This document shows positions 33,323 to 41,738 of a stretch of 64,000 nt of DNA, one piece after another. How positions within the stretch are numbered: the first letter of the stretch is position 1; the number at the start of each line of letters is the position of its first letter. The DNA comes from Caulobacteraceae bacterium (GTDB lineage: Bacteria > Pseudomonadota > Alphaproteobacteria > Caulobacterales > Caulobacteraceae). The stretch is taken from positions 19,440 through 83,439 of the forward strand of contig JANWHQ010000085.1 of assembly GCA_025450315.1 (NCBI GenBank), written 5' to 3'. Under the pieces are notes generated by a model. That model made no database searches and was not told where the DNA came from. It saw only the letters and a list, made by a program, of their open reading frames with translations. The position numbers were made by a program, and so were the translations under genes.

Positions 33323-34921
33323 CTAGAGCCGGCCCTGGCCGACCTCGCGGGCCAGCCAGGCGGCCTTGGCCAAGGCCAGCCGGGTGTCCGACAGCATGCG
33401 CGCGGCGGCGCGCGGATCGCCGGACGACGCCTCGCAGACCAGGCGCGAGGAAAGGCACAGCCGCAGGGCGAAGACGGGTCCGCCACCCCGCGTTCCGGCG
33501 GCGACCGGCTGGCCGAGCTCGATCCTCAGCCGCGCCGCGGCGCGGGCCTGCAGGCTCCGGCCGCCGGCCATGGGGCCGAGGTCCTCGCGCATCAGTCGCC
33601 AGACCCGCTCGGTCTGCTCCCGGCCGAGCCAGGGCCCCTCGGGCCGGGCCCGCATCAGGAACGGGAATATGGTCTTCATCCGGTCCCAGCCGGCCTCCCC
33701 GCCGAGGCCCCGGTCCAGCGGGCGGACCTCCAGCGGCTCCAGCTCGGCATGGGCGGCGATGGCCTCGTCGGCGACCCGGGCCAGTCCCGCGGCGACCGCC
33801 TGGATCTGGGCGTCGGACACCGCCGCGAAGCTCCTGAGCTCGGCCAGCGCGGCTTCCCAGCGCAGCAGCATGCCGAAGTTGGCCTGGGGCTCCAGGCGCT
33901 CGCGCGCCGCCCAGCCCTCGGGCCAGTCGCCCTGGGCCGAGACGGCCCGAAGGCCCCCGGGAGCGGATCGCGACGCCAGGCGTGCGGCCATGGCGCGCGG
34001 GATCATCAGGGCGGCGGAAAAGGCGGGGCCGGTCAGGAACTTGGAGCCGGTCACAGCGACCATGGCGCCCTGGTCCAGATAGGCGCCGAGCGTGGGACCG
34101 GAAAGCCGGAGCTGACAGCCGTCCACCAGCACCGTGACCTTGCCCGGGAAGCGATCCGCCAGGCCGAGCGCCGAGGCCGGGCTGGGCGAGATCAGGCCGG
34201 TCTTGGAGACGTCGATCAGGACCAGGAGCACCTCGCGGCCGTCGCCCAAGGCGGCTTCGGCCAGGGCCAGGACCTCGGCGTCGACGGCGGCGGCGGCGCG
34301 TGGGCGGCCATCGGCGGCGCGGGCGGCCACGGCGCGGACCTCCACGGGGGCGAAGGCGGAGGATTGGGCGCCGGAAGGCTCCAGCGGCGTCGGTCCCTTG
34401 ATCTCGCGTCCGGCCAGGGCGGCGGGCACGCCGCTGCCGGTCTCGGTCTCCTCGGGGATGATGGCCAGCGGCGGCCGGGATCCCTGGGCGATCAGCTGGC
34501 CGGCGATCAGGTGCAGGTCAGTGCCCGAAGGCGCCAGGATGACCTCGGCGTGGCCGACCAGACCGCAGAGGATCAGGAGCTCGCTGCGCACCCGCTCGGC
34601 CTCGCGGGCGTAGACCGCCTCTGGGGCCGCATGGCCCAACCGTTCCAGCAGGCGCGCGCGCAGCCGCTCGACCGCGGCGAAGGCCTCCGGCGAGATGGTC
34701 GAGGCGGTGGAGGAGCCGAAGGCCGCCAGGGAAGCGTCCGGGGTCGGGGCGCAGCCATAGCGGTTGGCGCGGCCGGCGGGGTCCAGGTGGATGCGGGCGT
34801 CCCCGCCCAGGCACAGCAGCTCGGCGGCGGACGCCTGCAATGGCGAGCCGTCCGGGCCCTGGTCGACCGCTGGGACGAGCCGGACGACCGAGGCGCCAGG
34901 ACTTGGGGACATCGCGAACAC
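33323..34921 (-). CDS. PLP-dependent fold-type I enzyme (class V aminotransferase-like), unknown role
   Basis: A 532-residue protein of no recognised subfamily. Features of a fold-type I PLP enzyme are visible: LAPSGTDLHLIAGQL at about residues 129-143 (the SGT phosphate-binding turn), the PLP-ring Asp in VTVLVDGCQLRLS (Asp267, Gln270) and the likely Schiff-base Lys294 in VAVTGSKFLTGPAFSAALMI, resembling the 'D-G-x-Q...S-x-K-x-x-G-P' pattern of class V aminotransferases and cysteine desulfurases. The middle insertion and the C-terminal 200 residues are unlike these families. GTG 34921 is supported by GAGGG upstream; ATG 34912 is possible. It lies 61 bases after the ATP-grasp gene on the same strand, so a two-gene operon is likely. 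Reaction unknown. Confidence 0.7.
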   Translation of the reverse strand: MFAMSPSPGASVVRLVPAVDQGPDGSPLQASAAELLCLGGDARIHLDPAGRANRYGCAPTPDASLAAFGSSTASTISPEAFAAVERLRARLLERLGHAAPEAVYAREAERVRSELLILCGLVGHAEVILAPSGTDLHLIAGQLIAQGSRPPLAIIPEETETGSGVPAALAGREIKGPTPLEPSGAQSSAFAPVEVRAVAARAADGRPRAAAAVDAEVLALAEAALGDGREVLLVLIDVSKTGLISPSPASALGLADRFPGKVTVLVDGCQLRLSGPTLGAYLDQGAMVAVTGSKFLTGPAFSAALMIPRAMAARLASRSAPGGLRAVSAQGDWPEGWAARERLEPQANFGMLLRWEAALAELRSFAAVSDAQIQAVAAGLARVADEAIAAHAELEPLEVRPLDRGLGGEAGWDRMKTIFPFLMRARPEGPWLGREQTERVWRLMREDLGPMAGGRSLQARAAARLRIELGQPVAAGTRGGGPVFALRLCLSSRLVCEASSGDPRAAARMLSDTRLALAKAAWLAREVGQGRL

Positions 34922-34982
34922 CGACCCTCGACCGCGAACGTGCGGCTCGGATCCACCCTCCGACGATGCGGCTGACGATTGG

Positions 34983-36200
34983 TTAACGCGCGTAAACGCT
35001 GGGCGCCTGGGCCGCGCCCTGCGCCGCCCCCCGCAGCAGCGCCTCGAAGGCGTCGAACACCTTCTTCATCTGCACCTTCTTGTAGGGATAGAGCCCGGCC
35101 GGATCGAGGTCGTGGACGATCATGGCCACGTCGGCCTCGAAGATCAGCAGCCTCCCGTCCGGCGTCTCGGCGCAGTCGACGGCGAAATAGCCGAGGCCCA
35201 GGCGCTCGTGCAGGGCGGCGAAGGCCCCTGCATGGCGCCGGGCAAAGCCGAGGTCGAACCCCTCCATGGCAGACTGCTCCTCCGCGCGCTTGGCCGCATC
35301 CTCGGCCATGCCGGCGTTCAGGTAGTGCACCATCCAGTGGCCGCTGACCGCCATGTGGCAGAGGAACGGCGCCCCGTCGAAGACGGCGATGCGGCATTTG
35401 CGGAAGAGGCCGTCCGGGCCCGCATAGTCGACGAAGGGCGAGGCGTAGAGCCGCTCGGCCGGCTCGGCGGCGAGATAGGCGGCCAGGACCCGGGCGGTGT
35501 CGATCCGTTCCAGCGCCTTGCCGGCGTGCGAGCCCACCGGCCGCAGGATCATGGGGAAGGCGGGCGGCGAGGCGGCCAGTTCGGCGCGGGCCAGGCGGAA
35601 GGTCGGCGGGATGACGATGCCCGGCGCCCCCTCCAGGCGCCGGTAGAGGCGGTCGCGGGCCAGCTCCAGCACCTGATCGGCCCGGTTCAGCATCGGCCGC
35701 GGCCAGCGCGCCTCGACGCCGACGAGCTGTTCCAGCAGGGGCCGCGTCTCGTCGGACTCGCTGATCGCCATCACCGCGAGGTCGTGGTCGGGCGCGGCCT
35801 CCGGCAAGGGCCCGCCTGCCTCGAGGTAGAGCCGCGCGACCTCGACGTTCCGCCCCTCGATCATCAGCTCCAGCGGCATGTTGGTCATCAGGTCGCCGGC
35901 CGTGACCAGCATCAGGACTTTCAGTCCATCGCGCCCGGCGTGGCCGTGGCGGAACAGTCGCCCGGCCGAGAGGGCCAGCCTCTGGCACTCCAGCGCCCGG
36001 GTCCGGTCGCCCGTCAGCTGGTACAGAGTCCCCAGCTCCAGCAGTCCCGCCGCCCCTGCCGCGCCGGCCTTCAGGGAGGCGAGCCGCTCCTGGATCAAGG
36101 GGGCCATCGGCGCGCCCTCGAAGGCCTGGCGCACGAACACCGCCGGATCGGTGGCCAGGATCGGCTCGAGGTCAGGGTCTATGCGGACCGGGGACGCCAT
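34983..36200 (-). CDS. TPR plus ATP-grasp (RimK-like) protein, unknown role
   Basis: A 405-residue protein in two parts. Residues about 45-90 form a tetratricopeptide-like helix pair (AAGLLELGTLYQLTGDRTRA then LECQRLALSAGRLF). From about residue 190 there is an ATP-grasp fold: FPMILRPVGSHAGKALERID (nucleotide-binding loop), KCRIAVFDGAPFLCHMAVSG, and LGLGYFAVDCAETPDGRLLI followed by FEADVAMIVHDLD (metal-binding end). In the first motif the usual Lys is Arg (ILRP), seen also in some RimK relatives. ATP-grasp ligases join a carboxylate to an amine, often in peptide-like metabolites. The partner gene downstream is PLP-dependent, so the pair may make or modify an amino-acid-derived compound; substrate unknown. 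Confidence 0.72.
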   Translation of the reverse strand: MASPVRIDPDLEPILATDPAVFVRQAFEGAPMAPLIQERLASLKAGAAGAAGLLELGTLYQLTGDRTRALECQRLALSAGRLFRHGHAGRDGLKVLMLVTAGDLMTNMPLELMIEGRNVEVARLYLEAGGPLPEAAPDHDLAVMAISESDETRPLLEQLVGVEARWPRPMLNRADQVLELARDRLYRRLEGAPGIVIPPTFRLARAELAASPPAFPMILRPVGSHAGKALERIDTARVLAAYLAAEPAERLYASPFVDYAGPDGLFRKCRIAVFDGAPFLCHMAVSGHWMVHYLNAGMAEDAAKRAEEQSAMEGFDLGFARRHAGAFAALHERLGLGYFAVDCAETPDGRLLIFEADVAMIVHDLDPAGLYPYKKVQMKKVFDAFEALLRGAAQGAAQAPSVYAR

Positions 36201-36340
36201 GACCGGCCAGGAGGCCCCGAGTCGACGCCCAAGTCACGGCCGCCCGCGGTCGCAGCCGGCCGTTGCCAGGACCGGCCGGTGCTGCTGAATTGGTAGCGTC
36301 GGTTGGGCGGCCGGCGACAGAGCCATCTGGGGCGCCGGCC

Positions 36341-37315
36341 ATGTCCGCATTCCTTCGCACCGTGGCTCCCGTCCTCCTGGCCGGACTGGCCATCGCCGCC
36401 GGCGCCTCGGCCCAGCCCCAGGTGTCCGCGCCCCCGACCGTGGGCCAGGTCACCGTCACCGGCCGCCGCGCGGCCGACGAGGACATGATCCGCGCGGTGA
36501 TCGCGCCCTTCGTGACGAGCCATGCCGCGCGCGACCGCAAGAGCGGCCTTCTGCTGCGCGCGGCGCCGACCGGAATCTGCCCGGTCGCGTTGGGCCTGCC
36601 CGAGGCGTTCGACGACTTCGTCATCCACCGGATCATCGAGGTCGCCAGACAGGCAGGCGCGGCCATGGAACCCAAGGGCAGGTGCCGTCCGAACGTCGAG
36701 GTGCTGTTCACCTCCCGGCCCCAGGTCGTCATCGACGCCCTGGCCCGGCAGACCCACGGCGAGATCCTCGGCTTCCACTTCCTGGGCGAGAAGGGGCCTC
36801 TGATCCATGTGACCCGGCCGATCCAGGCTTGGTACATCACCGGGACCCGTGGCGACTCCAGCTCGCAGGACAAACGGCTCGATTCCGATGGGACGGTCTC
36901 GGGCGACCACGCCCAGGTGCGCATCGACCGGGCCTATGGCGGCGGGCTGGACACCGGCACCGGCAGCCTGGTCCCCCCGCGCAACCGCAGCCAGTTCGTC
37001 AACGTCCTGATCCTGGCGGACGCCGGCAAGCTGGCCGGCCACGAGATCGGGCCCGTCGCCGACTATGTCGCCCTGCTGGCCCTGTCCCAGCCCCAGAACC
37101 TGGACGGCTGCGGCGCCCTGCCCAGCATCCTCGACCTGCTGGCTTCGGGCTGCGGCTCGCGCCCTGCGCCCCGGGCCCTGACCGACAGCGACCTGGCCTT
37201 CCTGAAGGCCCTCTACGCCGCCGACCTTTCCAGCTCCGCCGGCGCCGCCCGGGCCCAGATGGCGCGCCAGATGGCCCGGGACATCCCCGCGCCACCGTCC
37301 CGGCCGCCTCAGTAG
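36341..37315 (+). CDS. Secreted protein of unknown function
   Basis: A 324-residue protein with a signal peptide (MSAFLRTVAPVLLAGLAIAA ending GASAQ). The mature part has VTVTGRRAADEDMIRAVIAP, ICPVALGLPEAFDDFVIHRI, RCRPNVEVLFTSRPQVVIDA and two Cys pairs (ICPVALG...GRCRPN; DGCGALPS...SGCGSRP) likely to form disulfides. No family is recognised, although the beginning 'G-V-V-T-G-x-R' resembles the plug-like start of some exported proteins. ATG 36341 is taken as start because it begins the signal peptide; ATG 36263 would place 26 residues before it. It converges on the Cyc2-like gene and overlaps its end by 7 bases. Confidence 0.75.
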   Translation: MSAFLRTVAPVLLAGLAIAAGASAQPQVSAPPTVGQVTVTGRRAADEDMIRAVIAPFVTSHAARDRKSGLLLRAAPTGICPVALGLPEAFDDFVIHRIIEVARQAGAAMEPKGRCRPNVEVLFTSRPQVVIDALARQTHGEILGFHFLGEKGPLIHVTRPIQAWYITGTRGDSSSQDKRLDSDGTVSGDHAQVRIDRAYGGGLDTGTGSLVPPRNRSQFVNVLILADAGKLAGHEIGPVADYVALLALSQPQNLDGCGALPSILDLLASGCGSRPAPRALTDSDLAFLKALYAADLSSSAGAARAQMARQMARDIPAPPSRPPQ

Positions 37316-38658
37316 GCGAACCAGGCGAACAGCCTCAGGGTGTCGTTGTCGCTCGCATTGTGGCCGAGGCCGTCGAAGTCGTGCGCCGCGCCGTCGAAGG
37401 TCGCGTAGGCCGTGTACTGCAGGCCCAGCCGCATGTTGAACCGGCGTCCCAGGGGCGAGGCGCCGTCGCCGAACGGCGTGCCGTCGAGCTGCAGCATGAC
37501 GCCGGAGCTGTCAGGCCTTGAGGTTCGGTTGGCGGCGTAGACCACCGGATTGGGCGGCCCGGTTGTGTCGAAGGCCTGGACGGTCAGCCCGATCCGGTTG
37601 CGCCAATAGTAGGAGGCGTCGGCCCTGAGGTCGGACAGGTGGGTGTCCGCACAACCGGGCGCGGCGCCCGCCAGCACGCAGGTCGCCTTCAGGTCCTCGT
37701 GTTCGTGCAGATAGCGCGCGTTGACCGACACCGAGTCGCCGTCGCGCATCGACAGCAGGTAGGACGCGTCCAGGCCGAGATCGGCGTAGCGGTCGGCAAA
37801 GCCGGTGCTCTGGTCCAGGCCGGGGTTGATGTCCGTCTGCATCCCGAATGCGCCGACCTCGATGGCGCCCTGCCCCACGTCCCGCTGGAGCGCGACGCGG
37901 CCGTAGGGGGCCACGCCCCGGATCGAACCGGGAGAGGTCGGATCGGCGCCCAGAGGGGTGAGCAGCCGCGCGCCCGGTGACCAATAGCCGCCGACCTCGA
38001 GGTAGACCTCGTCGTTCGCCCAGACATATCCGGTCAGGCCCAGGCTGGTCTGCGCCAGGGCCCCGTTGAGCAGGGGCGAAGCCGAGGGCGACGGCGCCAG
38101 GGCGGAGCTCGTGTAGGGATAACCCCAGGCCGGAAGGGTGTTCCAGGCGTCCTGGACCGTCGGCGAGTTGTTCAGGCTGACGCCCAGCACGAGGTCGGTC
38201 TTGCCCACCTTGGCGGTGGTGGTGGCCCGGACGTCGAGATTGTCCCAGGTCCATGCCTTGGCGATGCCGTCGTAGGTGGTCTGGATGAAGGCTCCCAGAT
38301 GGCTGCCGAAACCGCTGGCGAAGAACAGGCTGAACTGGTCGAGCGCGACATTGTTATTGCCGGAGAAGCCGGGCGCGGGCGGCGGATTCTGCGCGGCCGT
38401 CGTCTTGACGTAGGACGCCACGGCCATCGCCGAAAAGGGGATATCGAAGCTCTTGGCGCGGAGCGTATAGCCCTTGAGTTTGAAGTCCCGGCCGAATTCG
38501 GTCAGTTGGGGTCCGAACCCGCCGACATGGCAGGCTTGGCAGGGCGCCCCGGTCTGGTCGGCGAAAGCCGGGACAGCCCAGGCCGGCGCGGCGCCCGCGA
38601 GGGCCATGGCCACCGCCAGCGCCCCTATGGGCGCCAGCGCGGAGAACAATCGACGCAT
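37309..38658 (-). CDS. Cyc2-like fused cytochrome-porin (monoheme outer-membrane cytochrome)
   Basis: A 449-residue exported protein. After a signal peptide (residues 1-28, MRRLFSALAPIGALAVAMAL...AWA) comes one c-type heme site, APCQACHVGGFGPQLTEFGR (Cys40, Cys43, His44), followed by DFKLKGYTL. That CxxCH-x4/5-P-x-L-x3-G-x-x-F-K-x-x-G-Y pattern is the start of Cyc2-type proteins. The remaining 380 residues alternate polar and hydrophobic residues with many aromatic strand ends (LDQFSLFFASGFGSHLGAFI, EVYLEVGGYWSPGARLL, RLGLQYTAYATFDG) and end in Phe-Ala-Tyr, as expected for an outer-membrane beta barrel. ATG 38658 has GGAGG upstream. Cyc2 proteins move electrons across the outer membrane, from Fe(II) in iron oxidisers. 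It lies 17 bases after the HiPIP gene. Confidence 0.75.
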   Translation of the reverse strand: MRRLFSALAPIGALAVAMALAGAAPAWAVPAFADQTGAPCQACHVGGFGPQLTEFGRDFKLKGYTLRAKSFDIPFSAMAVASYVKTTAAQNPPPAPGFSGNNNVALDQFSLFFASGFGSHLGAFIQTTYDGIAKAWTWDNLDVRATTTAKVGKTDLVLGVSLNNSPTVQDAWNTLPAWGYPYTSSALAPSPSASPLLNGALAQTSLGLTGYVWANDEVYLEVGGYWSPGARLLTPLGADPTSPGSIRGVAPYGRVALQRDVGQGAIEVGAFGMQTDINPGLDQSTGFADRYADLGLDASYLLSMRDGDSVSVNARYLHEHEDLKATCVLAGAAPGCADTHLSDLRADASYYWRNRIGLTVQAFDTTGPPNPVVYAANRTSRPDSSGVMLQLDGTPFGDGASPLGRRFNMRLGLQYTAYATFDGAAHDFDGLGHNASDNDTLRLFAWFAY

Positions 38659-38675
38659 CTCGACCTCCGGTCCGC

Positions 38676-38963
38676 TCAGCGCTTGGGGGCGTAGAGCAGG
38701 CACCAACCCGACGGGCTGATGTCGCCTTCGACCAGGACGCAGGAGGACGGCGGCCGCCACTGCAGGCAGTTGTCGCATCGCAACTTGCCGTTGGGACCGG
38801 GCTGGTAGCGGGCCAGTTTCTGACTTTCCTTGCTGGCCGCGGCGGCCGTCGTGGGCCCTGCGCTCACCGACAGCCATGCGGCGCCCCCCGCCGCGAACCC
38901 TCCGAGCGCCAGAAGTCCTCGTCTGGTCAGTCGACCGGACCTTCGGTTGATCAGCTCATGCAT
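38676..38963 (-). CDS. High-potential iron-sulfur protein, Tat-exported
   Basis: A 95-residue HiPIP-type protein. The N-terminus has a twin-arginine signal (RLTRRGLLALGGFAAGGAAW), so it is exported folded with its cluster to the periplasm. The mature part carries the four cluster cysteines Cys63, Cys66, Cys75 and Cys88 in LRCDNCLQWRPPSSCVLVEG and ISPSGWCLLYAPKR, the HiPIP spacing C-x2-C-x8-C-x12-C with the closing G-W-C. It shuttles electrons in the periplasm. ATG 38963 with GGAGAG upstream. It is the first gene of a two-gene unit with the Cyc2-like protein, 17 bases apart, giving a plausible outer-membrane-to-periplasm electron path. Confidence 0.9.
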   Translation of the reverse strand: MHELINRRSGRLTRRGLLALGGFAAGGAAWLSVSAGPTTAAAASKESQKLARYQPGPNGKLRCDNCLQWRPPSSCVLVEGDISPSGWCLLYAPKR

Positions 38964-39199
38964 CGACGGCTCTCCGGTTGGATGCCGTCGCGGGCCGCGC
39001 CGGCGAACACAAATCCCTGGCCCAACAGCGTCAAACATGGCTCATCGGCGGATCGCGCGCCTTGAGCACGATCAATCCCGAGGGTCGGCGGGGTCGGTCC
39101 CCGATGTCGGCGGGAGATCGCCGGCTGCGAAGCGGTGCCGCGCCAGTTCCAGCAGGCTGGAGGTTGAGCCGCCGCCGACGCCTCGGCTAGGCTGCAGGC

Positions 39200-39604
39200 G
39201 TGGGCGACGAGGTATCCCGGCAGAGAGAAGCCTTCGCGAACCGGTTCGAGCCGGACGGCGACGGCTACCTGTTCCGCACCCATCTGCGAGCCCCCGGGAT
39301 CGGCGTGAGCGCGGACGAGCGCGACCGCTTCGTCGCGGCCTACAGCCGCCGGATCCGCGTGACGAGCTGGGTGTCGGCGATGCTCGTCCTGCCGGTGCTG
39401 GCGATCGTCTCCTGGATCCTGATCCAGACCGGGGCCGACCTGCCGTGGTGGGGCGACTTCGCGGCGATGGCGCCGTGCGTGGCCGTCTACCTGATCCCGG
39501 TCTACTGGCTCTGGCGGGCGCCTGATCGGGCCCTGCGCGGCCGCCCGCCCCGGGCGGCGGGACGCACCCGCGACGAAGCCCGCTATGTCGGAAAGAACGG
39601 CTGA
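39200..39604 (+). CDS. Hypothetical two-helix membrane protein
   Basis: A 134-residue protein with GTG start at 39200. A soluble N-terminal part (RFEPDGDGYLFRTHLRAPGI then ADERDRFVAAYSRRI) precedes two transmembrane helices, WVSAMLVLPVLAIVSWILIQ and FAAMAPCVAVYLIPVYWLW, and a basic tail (RALRGRPPRAAGRTR), so the tail is probably cytoplasmic. No family recognised. It converges with the 194-residue protein, with 15 bases between. Confidence 0.75.
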   Translation: MGDEVSRQREAFANRFEPDGDGYLFRTHLRAPGIGVSADERDRFVAAYSRRIRVTSWVSAMLVLPVLAIVSWILIQTGADLPWWGDFAAMAPCVAVYLIPVYWLWRAPDRALRGRPPRAAGRTRDEARYVGKNG

Positions 39605-39619
39605 GCCGCTGAGGCCGGC

Positions 39620-40204
39620 TCAGGCCGCGATGCTGTTGCGCCGGCGCACGACGCGTAGCAGGCCGTGGGTGCGGATGACGTCGGCGGCCCCGTCGGCGGT
39701 GTCGGCGGCAGCCATCAGCTTGTGGACCAGCCCCTCCAGCCGCTCGAGCCCCAGGCGAAGCATCACCTCGCCCTGGGCCTCCTGGGCGCGGAACACGGCG
39801 TATTCCACCGCCGCGTCGAACTGGCGGCAGACGTCCTTGTAGGCGGCCGGCTCGGCCAGGACCAGCTCGGCGATCATGTTGGAAGCGCCCCTGGTCAGCT
39901 CGCTTTCGTCCAGGCCCGCCCGGACGCCCAGCGCCTGGATGGCGTCCGAGACGATCTCGGACCAGGCCGCGCCGGGAAAGCGCTGCACCAGAAGCCCGGC
40001 GATGATGACGCAGGCGGTGGCGTAGGTGAGGCGAAGGCTCAGCGGCTCTTCCTCGAGGTCGGGGAGAATGTCCTGCAGCGGCGGCAGCAGCAGGCGGCGC
40101 GCCGCCTCGGCGATCAGCCACTCCTGGCCGCCGCGCTTCAGCGAACGCCGGTCGCCGACGAAGCGGCGCAGCTGCGCCGCCGAGGAATCCTGTCGCAAGA
40201 ACAT
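39620..40204 (-). CDS. Hypothetical helical protein
   Basis: A 194-residue protein starting at ATG 40204. It is predicted to be mostly helical, with segments RRFVGDRRSLKRGGQEWLIA, LSLRLTYATACVIIAGLLVQ, ELTRGASNMIAELVLAEPAA and EVMLRLGLERLEGLVHKLMA. The second is hydrophobic but Thr/Ala/Cys-rich, so a buried helix is as likely as a membrane one. I do not recognise a family. The 102-residue gene upstream on the same strand is 60 bases away. Confidence 0.7.
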   Translation of the reverse strand: MFLRQDSSAAQLRRFVGDRRSLKRGGQEWLIAEAARRLLLPPLQDILPDLEEEPLSLRLTYATACVIIAGLLVQRFPGAAWSEIVSDAIQALGVRAGLDESELTRGASNMIAELVLAEPAAYKDVCRQFDAAVEYAVFRAQEAQGEVMLRLGLERLEGLVHKLMAAADTADGAADVIRTHGLLRVVRRRNSIAA

Positions 40205-40264
40205 GTCCGGACGCGCCTGATTCGAGCCCTGTCGCCAGCCTAGCTCTGAATACGGCCGGTAAGG

Positions 40265-40573
40265 TTACTCGTTCATCACCGGATGAGCGTCGTCGAGGAT
40301 GTCGTCGAGCTCGGCCTTGCGGGTGGCCGCCGAGATGTTGAGCCGGACGTAGAGGTGAGTGGCCCTGTGCTTGCCCACCGCCTCGTCCCAACGCGAGCGC
40401 GCGTCGTTCATCAGGTTGTCGGCGTCGCCCACGAACAACACCTCGCCCCGCCCGCCGTCGTCGCGGACATAGACATAGGCCCCGCTCATCGCCGAGGCGG
40501 GTTTGCCCTGAGGCGCCAATCTGAACCGGTACAGTTTCCCGGAACCGCCGCGTACATCGATATGTTCGTTCAT
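40265..40573 (-). CDS. Hypothetical protein with beta-rich N-terminus
   Basis: A 102-residue protein starting MNEHIDVRGGSGKLYRFRLA and continuing SGAYVYVRDDGGRGEVLFVG, DADNLMNDARSRWDEAVGKH, THLYVRLNISAATRKAELDD and a short acidic end. The succession of strand-like blocks ending in ATHLYVRLN, then a helix-rich part, recalls small GIY-YIG-like folds that recognise 'YVYVRDD...LFVGDADNL', but the catalytic residues of that family are not evident, so this is not claimed. Function unknown. Confidence 0.65.
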   Translation of the reverse strand: MNEHIDVRGGSGKLYRFRLAPQGKPASAMSGAYVYVRDDGGRGEVLFVGDADNLMNDARSRWDEAVGKHRATHLYVRLNISAATRKAELDDILDDAHPVMNE

Positions 40574-40699
40574 TCCGCTCGTCGCAGGTCCGCCTGGCCG
40601 CCCCAGCCCTCAGGTCCCCATGGCTCGGCCTTCGAGCCGGGGTGGACGCTTACCAGGAAAGCGGGCGGGCGCGCCACGCCTGATCGGCGAAGAAAATGC

Positions 40700-41734
40700 T
40701 CACGGCTGCGCGGGCGGCGTCGGAGCGGCCGTCAGGGGATCCGGCGGGGCCTGGGTCGCGGCGATCTGGTCCGGGGCGGACGACGGCGCCAGGGTGGCGG
40801 CCGCGGCTCGCACGGCGTCCTCGCGCGCGGTCTCGTCGGCCAGGCCGCCGGTGACCGCCGGACCCGGGCTGGCCGCCGGAATCGGCGTCAGGGGCTGCAG
40901 GCTCACGCCGGGGCTGCCCACGAAGTCGAGCACCGGAGCCCACCAGGTCTCGTTGGTGCGGAATCGCACGGCGTTGTGGCGGAACCCGTGCAGCACGGCC
41001 AGACGCTTGGGCGGGTTGGCGGCCTCGTAGACCTGCTGGCCTTGCCCGAACGGCGTCATGGTGTCGGCGTCGGACTGCGCCACCAGGACCGGGACGTGCA
41101 CCTTGGCGATGGCGCGCGTGTTGTTCCACCAGTCGGGCATGGCGGCCAGGACCAGGGGACTGGTCCCGTGGAAGGCCCAGAAACTCTTCAGGGACGCGAA
41201 GGAATCCGCCACGATCACCCCGGCCGGCTGAGGCCGCAGGTGCGGCTCGGCGGCCAGCATCACCGCGTCGCCCATGGAATGGCCCATGACGAACAGCCGG
41301 GTCGGCGTCGGGAAATGGGCGTGGGCGAAGCTCCAGGCGGCGGGCGCGTCTTCGGCCAGGTGGATCAGGCTGGCCGGCTTGGTGCTGTCGCCTTCGCCGG
41401 AGGGATCGAACACCAGCGAGGAGACGCAGTGGCGCCAGAGCAGGGCCTGGGCGTCGACCCAGCGCGAGATGGTCTCGTCGAAGCCGTGATAGATCAGGAT
41501 CGCCGGCGGGTTCTTGCAGTCGGCCGGGGCGCGCACGAGGTAGCCGTCCAGCCGCCGCGAATGGCTGGGGATCGACACCCGCTCGAAGGGCACGCCGTCG
41601 CTGGCCGGGGTCTCGGGCCCGTTGGGCCCGGTGCTGAGGGCGTTCTGGCTGATGACGTTGACCATGGTGGCGCAGCCGGCCACCAGCAGCACGGCCGCGC
41701 CCAGAGCGATCCAGCCAAGGGTCGAACGGCGCAC
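40700..41734 (-). CDS. Lipoprotein alpha/beta hydrolase
   Basis: A 344-residue protein with a lipoprotein signal (TLGWIALGAAVLLVAGC, lipobox LVAGC), so probably anchored to a membrane on the periplasmic side. The hydrolase domain shows ILIYHGFDETISRWVDAQ, FDPSGEGDST, the nucleophile VMGHSMGDAVMLA (GHSMG), the acid VAQSDADTMTP and the His in LHGFRHNAVRF. The C-terminal 60 residues are low-complexity Ala/Pro/Thr (ATLAPSSAPDQIAATQAPPD). Substrate unknown. GTG 41734 starts 4 bases after the stop of the GT2 gene at 41739, so both are cotranscribed. Confidence 0.82.
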   Translation of the reverse strand: MRRSTLGWIALGAAVLLVAGCATMVNVISQNALSTGPNGPETPASDGVPFERVSIPSHSRRLDGYLVRAPADCKNPPAILIYHGFDETISRWVDAQALLWRHCVSSLVFDPSGEGDSTKPASLIHLAEDAPAAWSFAHAHFPTPTRLFVMGHSMGDAVMLAAEPHLRPQPAGVIVADSFASLKSFWAFHGTSPLVLAAMPDWWNNTRAIAKVHVPVLVAQSDADTMTPFGQGQQVYEAANPPKRLAVLHGFRHNAVRFRTNETWWAPVLDFVGSPGVSLQPLTPIPAASPGPAVTGGLADETAREDAVRAAAATLAPSSAPDQIAATQAPPDPLTAAPTPPAQP

Positions 41735-41738
41735 CCGG

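Noticed and set aside
34977..34984. GGTTAACG and similar TTAA words as CtrA boxes
   Set aside because: None has a second TTAA at seven bases; only half sites.
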